Of a DNA stretch of 64,000 bases, positions 17,674 through 28,180 are shown in pieces (position 1 is the first letter of the stretch; every line of letters starts with the position of its first letter). The DNA comes from Thermococcus profundus. GTDB lineage: Archaea > Methanobacteriota_B > Thermococci > Thermococcales > Thermococcaceae. The DNA is taken from assembly GCF_002214585.1 (NCBI RefSeq), contig NZ_CP014862.1:1364001-1428000 (forward strand). Direction: 5' to 3'. Both the position numbers and the translations under genes were made by a program. The notes beneath the pieces were generated by a model. It did not search any database, was not told the origin of the DNA, and saw only the letters and a list, made by a program, of their open reading frames with translations.

Positions 17674-17691
17674 GTTGCATGTATATGCAAC
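17674..17691. repeat. inverted repeat in the rgy-trmBL2 gap
   Basis: GTTGCAT-GTAT-ATGCAAC is a perfect 7-bp dyad with a 4-bp centre, about 75 bp upstream of the trmBL2 promoter. A second element nearby (17725-17758) has GTTTTC/GAAAAC arms around the 10-bp palindrome GGATATATCC. They may be operators or RNA hairpins downstream of reverse gyrase. The 255-bp gap holds no credible gene. Confidence 0.5.
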
Positions 17692-17800
17692 ACTATTACT
17701 ACTGGGCTTACACTCCTTTTAAAGGTTTTCGGTTAGGAGGATATATCCACCAGAAAACTATACGCGACACAAAATCGAATGGAAGAAGAAACGAGCGGGT

Positions 17801-20800
17801 TCAGCATCCGATTCCCTTGACTCCGCAGAGTATCTCGTTATAAAGATCGTATAGAACCTTAAGGTAGTCTAGCTTACCTTCCTCAATGAGATCCATCTTC
17901 TCCTCCAGTGATCTCGTCTTCTCCTCGCTGACAAGATCCTTGTACTTTGTGACCAGATAGTGGTAGACCTTGATTCCCTTGTCCGTCGGGACGAGCTTCT
18001 TCCTCCCACGGGTCTCGAAAACGTAGTAGCGCTGGAGTAGCGTCTGGACTATCTTGGCGTAGGTGGAGGGCCGCCCTATCTTGCGCTCCTTCATCATCGC
18101 TATAATGTCCCCCTGGCTGTACAGCTGAACCTTTGGTGCCTTCCACTTCTTTGCTTCAACGACCTTAAGTTTAGCCCCTTCTTTGAGCCTCGGTAACTGC
18201 CTGAAGTTCGGCGAGCGGAGCTTCGTCCAGCCGTCCTCGATTATCTCCACGTAACCTTCAAGCTCGGCCTTTCCAACGCCTGCATCGATGACGGCCCGCT
18301 CCATGAGGAGCTTTGCCGCCTTCATCTGGCTCGTCATGAACCTTCTGAATATCATGTCGTAGAGCCTGTAGTGGTTCCTGGTGAGGTTCTTGGGGAGTTG
18401 GATTATCCCATCGCGGACGAGCTGCATCAAGCGGCCGGTGTCTATTGGCCTAGTCGGTCTTATGGCCTCATGGGTGCCTTCCTCGCCCCAGTGCCGCGGT
18501 TTGAAGTACTCCTCTCCTACTTCCTGGGTTATGTACTCCTTGGCGACCTCTATACCGGTGTTGCTGACGTGGGTGCTGTCTGTTCTGTGGTAGGTACAGT
18601 TGTGGGAGACTGCACCGTTGGAAAGGAAGTTCTCAGTAGTTGTCGTGAAGTCGTAGAGTTTTCCCGTGTAGTGCTCTTCTTCAACTTCCTTCACTTTAAC
18701 CCAGGTAACACCCGCCTCGACGAGTGACTTGAGAAACTCTTTTTCCGGTCCTTCCTCTGCGTATTCAAGCACCTTAGCGAGTTTGCTCCGTGGGATCTCT
18801 CCCTCCAAACGCTTGAGCCAGTTCCAAATGTCAATTCCGGTTTCTTTTAGAATTCTGTTCTTAACGCCGTTTCTGAACTTCAGCTTCCTAAAGATTGAGG
18901 CGACCGGGAGCAGATCCTCCTCAAAGGCTCTCCGCGATGACCTGTAAACGGAATACGCCTCCTCAAACTGCCTTCTTCTAATTCTGAGGTATGGGTAAAT
19001 TTTCTCTCTGAATTTCTCAAGACTTCTGTTGCTTATTATCAAGTCCCAGACTCCGGTGCGCTCATCCCGTCTGAGATAGTTCATGATGCCGACCTGGTAG
19101 AGGTAAACGCTGAGCATCCTGAGAACGTCGCCCCTCTTCGAGGTCAGAATCGCCCTGAAGTTCGGTCCCTTCCTGCCGTTGAGGATCGAGAAGGTTCCGT
19201 CCGTGTCAAAATAGCCAGCAATCATTGCGTTGATGTACTCCTCACGCAGTCCAAACACGAGCGGATGGAGCTTCCCTTCTCTTGCTCCCAGTCTCCTGAA
19301 GACCTCAGCGAGGATCGAGTTCGAGAAGCCGACCTGAGTAGTCGTTTCAAAGACGTAGAGGAACGGGAAAACCTCCTTGAGTACAGATTTGACATCCTTC
19401 AGAGGAGTCTGCGAGATCAAAACTTTGCTATTTCTTAGAGTCCCATCCCCAAGGACGAGGCCAAAGACGTACCAGAACCTCTCATCGAGTTTGAAGTTGG
19501 GTATGGGCTTTGAGCCGGCCCTTTGGCGGTAGAGAGACTTAACATGGGTCTCGTAGTCATCAATTCTCCACTCCTGAAGAAGGTGAAGTGGAAGGACATA
19601 CCTGCGGAGATATTTGTACTTGGTGCTCGTTGGGATTCTCTCCTTGATTATCGGGGCAACCTTCTCGTTAAAGTACTCCTCATCCACCTCAACCATTACA
19701 TCGGTTATCCCAAGCTTTATCAGGAGGTTGAGGAGCGTGTATTCCTCCCTTCCACGGTGCCCAGTGTTGTAGGCAAAAGCAACGTAGTCTCCCTCCCTGA
19801 TGTTCTTAGCGGAGACCCAGCCGAGCTTGCCGTCCCTCATAACGAGGAGACCGTGGTCTGGAGTCGCCTTGATTTCGTGCCCGTTTTTGAGCTTGATGAC
19901 CTTGAGCGGCCCGTTCCAGTCAATCTCCCAGAACTTAAGGGCTTTTGCTTCCTTCGGCTTGAGGCCGTTAACTGCTAGCAGGTTCCCCTCGGATCCCTCG
20001 ACTGCCTCCTTTATCTCCATAATCCTTCCATCGGAAAGGCTAACGAGAGTATCAGGAGTGACGCAGAGACCAGCCTCAAACAGATCCTGTGCAAGTCTCA
20101 TCGTTTCGGGAGCGGAAAGCTTCAGGAAGGTCGAAGCGTCCTTCAGCATGGCGTCCGTAGTGTAAGGCGGCTGGGGGTTGAACTCCTTCTCCTCGAGCTC
20201 GACCTTCTCGACGGTGACGTATTCCGGTGGCTCAACCTCTTTGCCATCCTTTCCTATCTCAACCGTAAACTGGAGGCCGTTTTCCAAGGTCAATCCGAGG
20301 AAGTAGGTCTCGCTCTCGCTGAACTCTTTATAGCGTTCGATTATCCAGCCTAGGACCGGAGTCTGAACCCTTCCGGCGGAGAGGTTGCGGTTCTCAAAGA
20401 CGCGCTGGAGCTCCTGGCTCAGCTCGAAGCCTATCCAGCGATCCTCTATCCTTCTGACGATCTGGGCGTTAACCCTGCCCTCGTTTACGTCTCTGGCCTC
20501 TTGGATAGCCTTCATTATTGCCGGCCTCGTGACCTCGTGGAACTCTATCCTCTTGATGTTGGGGGTGTAGGGGCTGAGAACGTTCCTTATGTCCCAGGCT
20601 ATCTTCTCACCCTCGGTATCGGGGTCCGTTGCGATGAGAATCTCGTCGACCTCCTGGGCCAGCTCGCGCATCGCCTTAACGTTGTCGAGGGCATCACGGA
20701 CGTTAGTTGAACCACAGCGCGGACAGACACCTTTCTGTTCCCAGTCGACGAACTGGTGGCCGCAGTCACGGCACCGCTTTATGGTGTCGTAGACGGGGAT

Positions 20801-22945
20801 GAACTTGAGCATGTTGCCATCGTTCTGGATGATGACACCGTGGTAGCCCTCGTTCGTCACGAGGTCAAACATGTGGCCTCCGCTCGCCAGAATCGTCAGC
20901 ATCATGTTGCCTATGCTGACTTCATAGGCAACCAGATCGCCTATTCTTGTCTTGCTAGGCTGGCCGAAGAAGTTGGCTATGGTTCTGGCCTTGTTCGGAC
21001 TCTCCACTATCATGAGGGCTGATTTGACGAGGTCTTTGACCTTGGCGCTTATCTTGCCCTCCATGACCAGGCGAACCTTCTCCCTGTCCTCGTCTATCTG
21101 CTTCAGAATCTCATCGAGGTCAAGCTCCTCGAAGGGCACCATCTTGAACTCCTGGAAGCGCCACCGCATCTGTCTGACGAGGCCGTTGAAGACCTTCTCG
21201 TTGTCCACTATGAGAACGCTTAAACCCTTGGTGATTCCGCCCGCGAAGAGCCTGCTCGTTCTCCCCGTTGCTTGGATGTACGTCCTCACATCGGGAATCT
21301 CGATGTACCACTTTCCTTCCTCTTCGGTCAGGCTGACGAACGGATCCTCGGCGAGCTTTTTGAGAACTTCCTCATCGTGAAGGGCCTTACGCAGGAATTC
21401 GACCAGCTCGCGGAAGACACCGAGGACGTGATTGTGGAACTCGTTCTCTATTGGCAGACCTTCAGCAAGGGCCTCCTCTATCTTGAGGAGCTCGAACTGC
21501 GGAATGTTCCTTATTAGTCTCCTCAAGCGGGCGTGTAATTTTTCAGCCTGCTTTCTATCTTCATCGCTCAGGAAGTCCATTATCTCACTGAGAAGACCCA
21601 GTGCGCGGTATATGGTGGGTCTCTCAAGGTCTATCGAAAACCTGAACTTCGGGACGCCGGTGAAGACGGCGTAGCGTATGAGGTGCGGCAGATCAAGCCC
21701 CCTGACGAGGGAGCCGTAGTAGGTGGCGGAGCCGACGAGGTAGTCAGCCTCGCCGTTCTCAAAGCGCTCTATCGCCTTTTTGTTCTTCGAACTTACCAGC
21801 TCGACCCTGAAGCCCCTCTCGCGGAGGTAGTTCACCAGCTCCTCAGCGTAGCCGAGTCCCTGGTCGATGGGGGTGAATATTATTCCACCCTTCCCTAGCA
21901 TCGTGAGTAGCTCTTCCACGTGCCCCTTGATGTCCCTGGTGGGCTTGAGATAGCTGTCGACGACGTTCCTCAGCGCGCTCCTTCCTGAACCGACCTCGAA
22001 GCCGAGGAGCTCGCGGTAGAGCTTTATCCTGTCGCCCCTCGCGCTCCCTGTGGCGGAGGCGATTATCATTATCCCTATCTTGTTCTCGCGCTTGAACTCC
22101 TCTATCTCGCGCTGGAGCCTCGAGATCTCGGAGTTGAGCTCCTTTAACTTCTCCTCCCTGTCCTGGGCGCGGCCGTTCAGATACTTCGACATCTGCTTCT
22201 TGAGCTTGATTATCTCCCACGCCTTGCCTATGATATCGTCGTTGAATCCTAGGAGGTAGAGGGAGCGGTCTATGTTCTTGCTAGCCTTGAGGAAGGCATC
22301 AACATCATCGACGAAGATGAAGTCGAAGTGCCTGCCCTTTAGAACCTCGTCGAACTTCCTCGCCATCCACTGGGCGCTGGTAACGAGGATATCGTAGTCC
22401 TCGCCCTGGATTTTGGCAAGCATCTCCTCCTTCTCCTTCTTCCGGAGGTTGCCGTGATAGTAGGCGAGGTTGATCTCTATTCCAGCCCTCTCGGCTACCG
22501 CCTGAATCTTCCTGACGGTCTGGATAACGAGGGGCGTTGTAGGAACCACTATGTAGCTCTTCTTTCCTTTAGTGGCGTGCCAGACCGCCATGAAAGCTCC
22601 AAAGGTGCTCTTGCCCATCCCGGTTGGGGCTATGATCGAGAAGCTCCTCCCCTTGAGGAGTCGTTTCACCCACGTCCTCTGGGCGCTCCAGAAGGTAAAG
22701 CCGGTTGCTCTCTCAAAGAATCCCTCTATCTCGCGGAGGTTCTTCTCCAAGCTGTAAATCCGCTCCCACTCCTTGAGCGTGCCCTTCACCTTGAGGGCGT
22801 TTCTCACCGCGGTAATGAGTTCAAAATAAGAATCGGCGTGAACGGGCTCGTCAAGACACTCATCGCAGGGGTTCTTGTTGATGAGCCTTTCATCGGAGAT
22901 TCTACCGAGGCAGTTCGGGCACATTTCCCGATAGATCGCCTTCAT
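17801..22945 (-). CDS. rgy: reverse gyrase containing an intein
   Basis: A 1714-residue precursor, 1225 residues after splicing. It introduces positive supercoils, a hallmark of hyperthermophiles. N-terminal zinc finger: CPNC (9-12) and CDEC (27-30). Helicase-like half: Walker [10 protein letters not shown] (106-114) and [10 protein letters not shown] second zinc site reads CRDCGHQF...CPRC. The topoisomerase IA half begins near [20 protein letters not shown], with toprim [12 protein letters not shown] and the catalytic tyrosine Y1452 in CTYHRTDS. The intein (residues 961-1449) sits just before it. AGGGTGGG precedes the ATG; a box A (TTTAAAC, 22972-22979) overlaps the end of the SWIM gene. Confidence 0.97.
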   Translation of the reverse strand: MKAIYREMCPNCLGRISDERLINKNPCDECLDEPVHADSYFELITAVRNALKVKGTLKEWERIYSLEKNLREIEGFFERATGFTFWSAQRTWVKRLLKGRSFSIIAPTGMGKSTFGAFMAVWHATKGKKSYIVVPTTPLVIQTVRKIQAVAERAGIEINLAYYHGNLRKKEKEEMLAKIQGEDYDILVTSAQWMARKFDEVLKGRHFDFIFVDDVDAFLKASKNIDRSLYLLGFNDDIIGKAWEIIKLKKQMSKYLNGRAQDREEKLKELNSEISRLQREIEEFKRENKIGIMIIASATGSARGDRIKLYRELLGFEVGSGRSALRNVVDSYLKPTRDIKGHVEELLTMLGKGGIIFTPIDQGLGYAEELVNYLRERGFRVELVSSKNKKAIERFENGEADYLVGSATYYGSLVRGLDLPHLIRYAVFTGVPKFRFSIDLERPTIYRALGLLSEIMDFLSDEDRKQAEKLHARLRRLIRNIPQFELLKIEEALAEGLPIENEFHNHVLGVFRELVEFLRKALHDEEVLKKLAEDPFVSLTEEEGKWYIEIPDVRTYIQATGRTSRLFAGGITKGLSVLIVDNEKVFNGLVRQMRWRFQEFKMVPFEELDLDEILKQIDEDREKVRLVMEGKISAKVKDLVKSALMIVESPNKARTIANFFGQPSKTRIGDLVAYEVSIGNMMLTILASGGHMFDLVTNEGYHGVIIQNDGNMLKFIPVYDTIKRCRDCGHQFVDWEQKGVCPRCGSTNVRDALDNVKAMRELAQEVDEILIATDPDTEGEKIAWDIRNVLSPYTPNIKRIEFHEVTRPAIMKAIQEARDVNEGRVNAQIVRRIEDRWIGFELSQELQRVFENRNLSAGRVQTPVLGWIIERYKEFSESETYFLGLTLENGLQFTVEIGKDGKEVEPPEYVTVEKVELEEKEFNPQPPYTTDAMLKDASTFLKLSAPETMRLAQDLFEAGLCVTPDTLVSLSDGRIMEIKEAVEGSEGNLLAVNGLKPKEAKALKFWEIDWNGPLKVIKLKNGHEIKATPDHGLLVMRDGKLGWVSAKNIREGDYVAFAYNTGHRGREEYTLLNLLIKLGITDVMVEVDEEYFNEKVAPIIKERIPTSTKYKYLRRYVLPLHLLQEWRIDDYETHVKSLYRQRAGSKPIPNFKLDERFWYVFGLVLGDGTLRNSKVLISQTPLKDVKSVLKEVFPFLYVFETTTQVGFSNSILAEVFRRLGAREGKLHPLVFGLREEYINAMIAGYFDTDGTFSILNGRKGPNFRAILTSKRGDVLRMLSVYLYQVGIMNYLRRDERTGVWDLIISNRSLEKFREKIYPYLRIRRRQFEEAYSVYRSSRRAFEEDLLPVASIFRKLKFRNGVKNRILKETGIDIWNWLKRLEGEIPRSKLAKVLEYAEEGPEKEFLKSLVEAGVTWVKVKEVEEEHYTGKLYDFTTTTENFLSNGAVSHNCTYHRTDSTHVSNTGIEVAKEYITQEVGEEYFKPRHWGEEGTHEAIRPTRPIDTGRLMQLVRDGIIQLPKNLTRNHYRLYDMIFRRFMTSQMKAAKLLMERAVIDAGVGKAELEGYVEIIEDGWTKLRSPNFRQLPRLKEGAKLKVVEAKKWKAPKVQLYSQGDIIAMMKERKIGRPSTYAKIVQTLLQRYYVFETRGRKKLVPTDKGIKVYHYLVTKYKDLVSEEKTRSLEEKMDLIEEGKLDYLKVLYDLYNEILCGVKGIGC
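18599..20065 (-). mobile_element. intein with LAGLIDADG homing endonuclease, in reverse gyrase
   Basis: The 489-residue insert starts with Cys ([13 protein letters not shown]), has the block-B motif [10 protein letters not shown], and ends with [10 protein letters not shown] before extein Cys-Thr-Tyr. Two LAGLIDADG-type motifs, [11 protein letters not shown] and [11 protein letters not shown], mark an intact-looking homing endonuclease. All splicing residues (C1, block-B His, C-terminal His-Asn, +1 Cys) are present. Inteins at this site are known in Pyrococcus and Thermococcus reverse gyrases. Confidence 0.95.
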
Positions 22946-22980
22946 TTTCCCACCCTCTGGCTAAATCAAGTGTTTAAATC

Positions 22981-23493
22981 TCACTGCATCTCAACTCTCA
23001 AACGTTCAAACTCAGATTTAAGCCTTTCTGTGAGCTGGTAATCAGGAAACACTGAGGAGTATTCATCGAGAAGAGACTCAACAACGGCCAGTTTTCTAGG
23101 ATTTCCAACCTTTTCTAAGAGCTTAAAGGCCTTAAAGAAAAGTTCGGCACTGAGGCTTCCGCTCTCGTCGGTTTCAAGCGAGTGTCGGAGTTCCTTTATA
23201 ACAACTTCAAGGGCTAGAGATGGCACGGATTCAAGCATTGAGAGGGCACAAGCTTCGGGGAAGACAGAAGCACCTTCGGGGCAGTCAAAGTAGAAGCCCC
23301 GTTCATACGCTAGCTCTAAAGCCTCGACATGCTCACATGCGCCACCTTTAGGACAAGTACACCGGTTCTCGCCAGTCTCAAGATTGATTTCAACGGTGTA
23401 TGGATAATCATCCAGAACTCTCCCGTACAGGGTTTTACCACTTCTAACCACCCAGAGAACCTTTCCGGCGTAGTACAGCCCCTCACCGTCCAT
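22981..23493 (-). CDS. SWIM zinc-finger protein
   Basis: A 170-residue protein. TVEINLETGENRCTCPKGGACEHVEALELAY is a SWIM motif (CxC...CxH), a zinc fold that binds DNA or proteins. The remaining 110 residues are helical, without known motif. GAGGAGAC lies just before the ATG. It is downstream of the L18a gene by 42 bp and upstream of reverse gyrase in the same direction, so it may be co-transcribed with translation genes. Confidence 0.85.
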   Translation of the reverse strand: MDGEGLYYAGKVLWVVRSGKTLYGRVLDDYPYTVEINLETGENRCTCPKGGACEHVEALELAYERGFYFDCPEGASVFPEACALSMLESVPSLALEVVIKELRHSLETDESGSLSAELFFKAFKLLEKVGNPRKLAVVESLLDEYSSVFPDYQLTERLKSEFERLRVEMQ

Positions 23494-23535
23494 AGATCAA
23501 GTCTCCTCGAGAGCTCAGGAGAATAGTAAAGAAAA

Positions 23536-23766
23536 TCAGAGGCCGCTGAGCTTTCTAACTATCGGATTCTCGGCCTCTTCGGGCTTTATCTCCTCGACGG
23601 TCTCGATCCATATCTTGTTCCTCGGAACGCGGTGCTTGCTTCCTATCTCGGAGTAGAGTATCTCAACGACGTCATCCTTCTTAAGCCCGCGGTACTCCCT
23701 GGTGAACTTCTCCTTCTTTCCGTTCCTCTCAAAGACACCCTTAACGCGGAAGACCTTAACCTCCAT
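23536..23766 (-). CDS. rpl18a: 50S ribosomal protein L18Ae (LX)
   Basis: A 76-residue archaeal LX protein: [28 protein letters not shown] and [16 protein letters not shown] are characteristic. It is the archaeal counterpart of the eukaryotic L20/L18a N-domain on the large subunit. It ends the L39e-L31e-aIF6-LX series, a gene order conserved in many Euryarchaeota. GGAGGTG precedes the ATG. Confidence 0.93.
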   Translation of the reverse strand: MEVKVFRVKGVFERNGKKEKFTREYRGLKKDDVVEILYSEIGSKHRVPRNKIWIETVEEIKPEEAENPIVRKLSGL

Positions 23767-23783
23767 TTCTCACACCTCCATCA

Positions 23784-24470
23784 TCAGTCAAGGAAACCCA
23801 GAGCTTCCTCAATCTTCACAATCTCGGGTCCAGTGGTGAGGTGCCCAACGACGACACCGTGAGAGTTCGCCAGCAGACACGAGCCGACGAACGGAACTCC
23901 CATGTTGGCGGTTCCCACGTAAATATCGACCTTGAACAGGTCGCGGAGCCACTCGAGCTCCTCGTCGGTCGCCTCCGGGTGGACGAGGCCACCCCTGTTG
24001 GTAACCACACCGGCGCTTCCAACGGCATGGTAGTCCGCTATAATCCCCCGCTCAACCTCAACACCCAGGATGTCCTCGAGCTCCTTCGCCTCCTCCCTGC
24101 TGAATTTAGCGCTTACAAGAGCGGCCCTGTCATTGGCCAGGATCAGGTTGCCGAAAGCGGTGAGGGTGCTTTTGAACGGGACGACCTTCATGTCAATCCC
24201 GTACTCCTTGAGCTTTTGGTTTATGTTGTCGAGCTCGGCGTCCCAGGCGTACCAGGGGAGGACTATCGCGTTCGAGTTCCCGGCGGCAAATATTCCAACT
24301 ATGCGAGACTTCATTACGCTGGTCTCGATGATCGGAACCTTGAGAACTTCCCTGAGAACCTCAAGCTTCTTTTCGCCGAGGCCCTCCCTAATCAGGACTA
24401 CCTTATCGGTTGCAAGACCGTAAACGCCCAGATACGGTGAGTTCTCAAAATCGAGTCTTTCTATGTGCAT
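23784..24470 (-). CDS. eif6: translation initiation factor 6 (ribosome anti-association factor)
   Basis: A 228-residue aIF6 that binds the 50S subunit and blocks premature joining with 30S. The five-fold repeated pentein fold is visible in SPYLGVYGLATDKVVLI, RIVGIFAAGNSNAIVLP, LTAFGNLILANDRAALV, AGVVTNRGGLVHPEA and GSCLLANSHGVVVG. The ATG at 24470 follows GAGGGATTGAGC and gives the usual MHIERLDF; an upstream frame extension is not needed. It lies between L31e and LX. Confidence 0.95.
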   Translation of the reverse strand: MHIERLDFENSPYLGVYGLATDKVVLIREGLGEKKLEVLREVLKVPIIETSVMKSRIVGIFAAGNSNAIVLPWYAWDAELDNINQKLKEYGIDMKVVPFKSTLTAFGNLILANDRAALVSAKFSREEAKELEDILGVEVERGIIADYHAVGSAGVVTNRGGLVHPEATDEELEWLRDLFKVDIYVGTANMGVPFVGSCLLANSHGVVVGHLTTGPEIVKIEEALGFLD

Positions 24471-24496
24471 GCTCAATCCCTCGCAAAAGGAAAGGA

Positions 24497-24769
24497 TCAT
24501 GCGAGGGAGACCTTAGCCACCCTCTTGCCGTCCTCCTCCTCAACGACGACCTTAACCCTGAGCTTGCTCGGGGGCTTCTCTATTCCCCTCTCCCAGATCT
24601 TCTCGTTGACGTCGGTGCCGATGATGACCTCCTCAGCCTTGGCGTGCCTGGCTATCCACTCGCGGACGAAGCGAGCAGCCCTCGGAGCCCTCTTCCACCT
24701 GGGGACCCTCTTCTTGACCTTCCTTATGGGAACGACGAATATAACTTCCTGACCGGGCTTGATCGGCAT
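24497..24769 (-). CDS. rpl31e: 50S ribosomal protein L31e
   Basis: A 90-residue L31e with [30 protein letters not shown], the conserved rRNA-binding basic stretch, and [17 protein letters not shown]. It lies at the nascent-chain exit tunnel of the 50S subunit. Ten bases separate it from L39e, and aIF6 follows after 26 bp. Confidence 0.96.
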   Translation of the reverse strand: MPIKPGQEVIFVVPIRKVKKRVPRWKRAPRAARFVREWIARHAKAEEVIIGTDVNEKIWERGIEKPPSKLRVKVVVEEEDGKRVAKVSLA

Positions 24770-24779
24770 CTACATCACC

Positions 24780-24935
24780 TCACTCTTTAAGCTTGGTCCT
24801 TCTCCACATTCTCCTCTTTGGATGGGTCATGACCTTCCTGTTGGTCTTAACGATGACCCAGACCGGAACACGCCTGTTCTGCTTCGCGGCCTTGGCAAGC
24901 CTGAGCTTCTTTGCAAGCGGCTTGTTTCTCGCCAT
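24780..24935 (-). CDS. rpl39e: 50S ribosomal protein L39e
   Basis: A 51-residue, very basic protein starting [20 protein letters not shown], with [20 protein letters not shown]. It lines the exit tunnel. GGGAGGTG upstream of the ATG at 24935 fixes the start; the frame open further upstream has no site. A box A (GCTTAAAAAC, minus strand, near 24998-25006) drives the operon. Confidence 0.96.
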   Translation of the reverse strand: MARNKPLAKKLRLAKAAKQNRRVPVWVIVKTNRKVMTHPKRRMWRRTKLKE

Positions 24936-25042
24936 AACAACACCTCCCGGTTTAGTCATGTTATCGTGAATGCCTAACGTTCCTTCCGCCACCCGTTTTT
25001 AAGCTTTTTTGTGGGGGAACGATTGAAAAGAAGAGGTAGAAA

Positions 25043-26731
25043 TCAGAATATCAGGGGAGCGCGGTACTCGCCCCAAACCTCGCGGAGCACGTTGGTAACC
25101 TCGCCGAGCGTGGCGAGGTGCCTGTGGGCCTCGATGATGTAGGGCATGAGGTTCTCATCCTCTGTGTCCGCCGCGTTCCTGAGCTTGTCGAGTGCCTCCT
25201 CGACCTTCTTACTATCCCTCTCGCTCCTGAGCTTCTTAAGGCGCTCAATCTGCTTCTCCCTGATGCTCGGGTCGACCTTGAGTATCTCGACGTCGAGCGG
25301 CTCATCAACGATGAACTCGTTGACGCCGACGATTATGCGCTTCTTCTCTTCGACTTCCTTCTGGTACTTGTAGGCGGAATCGGCTATCTCCTTCTGGATG
25401 TAGCCGCGCTCGATGGCCCTCATCATGCCGCCCATCTTCTCTATCTTCTCGATGTACTTCAGGGCTTCATCGTAGATGTGATCGGTGAGCCACTCGATGT
25501 AGTAGCTTCCTCCAAGCGGGTCAACGGTGTCAACGACGCCGCTCTCGTAGGCTATTATCTGCTGTGTCCTCAGAGCGATCCTCACGCTCTTCTCGGTCGG
25601 GAGTGAGAGAGCCTCGTCGTAGGAGTTGGTGTGGAGGCTCTGCGTTCCGCCGAGGACAGCAGCTAAAGCCTGGATTGCCACGCGGACGATGTTGTTCTCG
25701 GGCTGCTGCGCGGTGAGTGTTGAACCCGCGGTTTGCGTGTGGAAGCGGAGCATCATGGAGCGCGGGTTCTTGGCGTTGAACTTCTCCTTCATGATGTAGG
25801 CCCAGAGCTTTCTGGCTGCCCTAAACTTGGCTATCTCCTCAAGGAAGTTGTTGTGGGCGTTGAAGAAGAAGCTCAGCCTCGGAGCGAACTTGTCAACGTC
25901 CATGCCCCTCTCTATGACCGCCTTAACGTACTCGATACCGTCAGCTAGGGTGAAAGCTACCTCCTGGACGGCGTTTGCTCCCGCTTCCCTGATGTGGTAG
26001 CCGCTTATGCTTATCGAGTTCCACTTTGGAATGTTCTCGGCGCAGTACATTATGATATCAGTGGTAAGCCTCATGCTCGGCTGGGGAGGGAATATGTAAG
26101 TTCCCCTCGCTATGTACTCCTTCAGGATGTCGTTTTGAACTGTACCGCGGAGCTGCTCGGGCTTTACTCCCTGCTCCTCCGCAACGAGGATGTACATTGC
26201 CAGAAGGTTGGCGGCGGTTGAGTTTATGGTCATCGAAGTGGAGACCTTATCGAGCGGGATTCCGTCAAAGAGAACGCGCATGTCCCAGAGGGAATCGATG
26301 GCAACACCAACCTTACCGACCTCGCCCTCGGCCATCGGGTCATCTGAGTCGTAGCCTATCTGGGTCGGCAGGTCGAAGGCAACGCTCAAACCGGTCTGCC
26401 CCTGGCTGAGGAGGTATTTGTAGCGCTTGTTGCTTTCCTCCGCCGTTCCAAAGCCCGCATACTGCCTCATCGTCCAAAAGCGACCGCGATACATGGTGGC
26501 GTAAACGCCGCGGGTGAAGGGATACTCACCCGGAAAGCCGAGCTTTTCGAGGTAGTCCCACCCCTCACCGAGGTCCGAGGGGGTGTAAACGCGCTTTATC
26601 TCGAAGCCATCGTCCGTCATGAACTTCTCCTTTCTCTCCGGCCTCTTTTCGATGAACTTTTTAACGGTCGTCTCCTCCCAGCGCTTCTCTTCCTCCCGAA
26701 TCTTCTTGAGTTTCTCCTTATCGAACGTCAT
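25043..26731 (-). CDS. methylmalonyl-CoA mutase large (alpha, N-terminal) subunit
   Basis: A 562-residue protein with the acyl-CoA-binding TIM barrel of [71 protein letters not shown]-type core and [20 protein letters not shown]. It converts methylmalonyl-CoA and succinyl-CoA with adenosylcobalamin, but the B12-binding domain is absent, so a separate small subunit is required; it is not in this window. Start at 26731 follows AGGTGATAGGC. Box A TTTTTATAC lies about 35-40 bp upstream. The gene stands alone. Confidence 0.93.
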   Translation of the reverse strand: MTFDKEKLKKIREEEKRWEETTVKKFIEKRPERKEKFMTDDGFEIKRVYTPSDLGEGWDYLEKLGFPGEYPFTRGVYATMYRGRFWTMRQYAGFGTAEESNKRYKYLLSQGQTGLSVAFDLPTQIGYDSDDPMAEGEVGKVGVAIDSLWDMRVLFDGIPLDKVSTSMTINSTAANLLAMYILVAEEQGVKPEQLRGTVQNDILKEYIARGTYIFPPQPSMRLTTDIIMYCAENIPKWNSISISGYHIREAGANAVQEVAFTLADGIEYVKAVIERGMDVDKFAPRLSFFFNAHNNFLEEIAKFRAARKLWAYIMKEKFNAKNPRSMMLRFHTQTAGSTLTAQQPENNIVRVAIQALAAVLGGTQSLHTNSYDEALSLPTEKSVRIALRTQQIIAYESGVVDTVDPLGGSYYIEWLTDHIYDEALKYIEKIEKMGGMMRAIERGYIQKEIADSAYKYQKEVEEKKRIIVGVNEFIVDEPLDVEILKVDPSIREKQIERLKKLRSERDSKKVEEALDKLRNAADTEDENLMPYIIEAHRHLATLGEVTNVLREVWGEYRAPLIF

Positions 26732-26920
26732 GCCTATCACCTGCCCCTATTTGGGCACCGGAGTATAAAAACCTTTTACATACCTCAAGGATGCCCTTGA
26801 TGTTGGATAAATTGTCCATCAGTTTCGGAGTTTTATCATTTCCTCTGGATAGCATCGGATAGGAACAGGACTCGGGGCTCTAGAGGAAGATTATTATTGG
26901 GAGGCACCTATGTCATTATA

Positions 26921-27790
26921 ATGATAATCCAAAACGTCGGCCTCGACAGCTCCGCTCGCTTTGCCTTCCAGAGCCACGCCCACACAGATCACTTCGTCAG
27001 CGGGGAGGTTATCTTCGCCACCAAAGCTACAAAATACCTCAGCCACCTAAGAAAGGGGGGATTCTACCGGGAGGTGGAGTTTGGAAAGACATTCTACATA
27101 GGTGATTTCAAGGCAAAGCTCTACCCAGCTGGCCACATGCTCGGTTCAACCGGGATAAAACTCTGGCTCGAAAACGGCACGCTCTTTTACACGGGAGATA
27201 CGAAATGGTTCAAGCTGAGAACTGCAGAGAAAAGTCGCTTCCCGCGGGCTGACTTTCTCATAATCGAGGCGACCTTTGGCGTTCCAAGCTTCACGTTTCC
27301 GTCGCCTAGGGAAGCCGAGAAGAAACTGGTCGCCTTCGTCGAGGAGGCCCTGGAAAGGGGAAAGCGGCCGACCCTCTACGTCAACCAGATGGGAAAGGCC
27401 CAGGAGGTTATGAAGATCCTCGACGTTCACGGAATTACTGTAAGGCCCAGCAGGGAGATGTTAAAGGTTGCAAGGGTTTATTCAAAGTTCGGCGTGAGCT
27501 TTGGGAACATATCCAAAGAGGGGGACGTGGTTCTACGCTCCTACCGTTCGCCGAGGATCGGGGACTCCCTTTCCCCCTGGGAGCTCACCGTTTCTGGGTT
27601 TGGAGGGCTCAAGTTGAGCAACCACGCAGATTTCTGGGAGCTGATGAAAATAGTCGAAAGGGTGAAGCCGGAAAAAATTTTCACAGTTTACGGCTTCGCC
27701 TGGGAGTTTGCGAGAATCCTTAGGGGGTTAGGTTACGATGCCCTCCCCATAGAAAGAGCAACCGATCTCGATTTGTTGGGAATTTTATGA
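26921..27790 (+). CDS. MBL-fold metallohydrolase, probable RNA-processing nuclease-like
   Basis: A 289-residue metallo-beta-lactamase fold with QSHAHTDHF (HxHxDH), PAGHMLGSTG, FYTGDTKWF and SNHADFWEL. It resembles short archaeal relatives of the CPSF/YSH1 exonuclease group but lacks a full beta-CASP domain, so RNA or DNA cleavage is inferred only. The start is unclear: ATG at 26921 overlaps the stop of a three-codon frame that has the good site GGGAGG; TTG at 26897 is possible. The remaining 180 bp to mcm hold only promoters. Confidence 0.75.
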   Translation: MIIQNVGLDSSARFAFQSHAHTDHFVSGEVIFATKATKYLSHLRKGGFYREVEFGKTFYIGDFKAKLYPAGHMLGSTGIKLWLENGTLFYTGDTKWFKLRTAEKSRFPRADFLIIEATFGVPSFTFPSPREAEKKLVAFVEEALERGKRPTLYVNQMGKAQEVMKILDVHGITVRPSREMLKVARVYSKFGVSFGNISKEGDVVLRSYRSPRIGDSLSPWELTVSGFGGLKLSNHADFWELMKIVERVKPEKIFTVYGFAWEFARILRGLGYDALPIERATDLDLLGIL

Positions 27791-27897
27791 CCTAACCTAT
27801 TCTTTACTGGATATCTTGCACCAAACATCAGCCTTGAGTATTGAATGTCCAACAATGGCCGCGAAAACTTAATATACCATTAACGCACTAATTATAA

Positions 27898-28050
27898 CTA
27901 GGAAGCACGTATAGGTTCGTCCCAACCCGTATGATTGGAGTGGTGTTGCGGGCCGCGGCAGTGACGCCCGCCGCCCACGAGTCGCAGGTGGCCTTCCAAA
28001 CAGCTGGATGGAGGTGGTGCGTCAAGCACCTGTTAGCTCTTTGCTTCTGT
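27898..28050 (+). ncRNA. candidate structured RNA in a GC island upstream of hsp20
   Basis: A box A (TTAATATA, 27869-27876) with a BRE-like GCGAAAA precedes a GC-rich stretch in AT-rich surroundings. GAAGCA (27902-27907) can pair with TGCTTC (28042-28047) to close the RNA. Inside are a hairpin with GGTT/AACC, a helix GCGGGC/GCCCGC (27948-27970 region) within TTGGA/TCCAA followed by ACA, and GGTGC/GCACC. T-rich sequence follows. The look is that of the Hgc-type or H/ACA RNAs of Thermococcales. A 66-codon frame here lacks a ribosome site and is not credible. Confidence 0.5.
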
Positions 28051-28142
28051 ATTCTTGTGTTCTCTTCTTTCTCGCTGGTCGTCTGTAGTGTGTTTTTAAT
28101 TGTCAACATCCCCAGGGCGCAAAATTTTTAAACCCTTCTTTT

Positions 28143-28165
28143 TTTAGTTACTAATGGTGAGAAAA
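28143..28165. promoter_or_regulatory. Phr-like heat-shock operator of hsp20
   Basis: TTTA, then TGGTGA 12 bp on, then AAAA, in the order and spacing described for the Pyrococcus heat-shock repressor Phr (TTTA, TGGTAA, AAAA). It covers the predicted transcription start downstream of box A AATTTTTAAAC (28123-28133). Binding would release on heat stress. Confidence 0.7.
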
Positions 28166-28180
28166 TAAGGGGGTGAGAAA

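Noticed and set aside
17565-17843. 92-codon frame upstream of trmBL2
   Set aside because: It covers promoter and dyad sequences, has no ribosome site and an unlikely composition.
23770-23790. CTGATGATGG on the minus strand as C/D box RNA
   Set aside because: No second box pair at the required spacing; it is the L18a ribosome-site region.
27931-28131. 66-codon frame before hsp20
   Set aside because: It covers the GC-rich structured stretch and lacks a ribosome site; the region reads better as an RNA gene.
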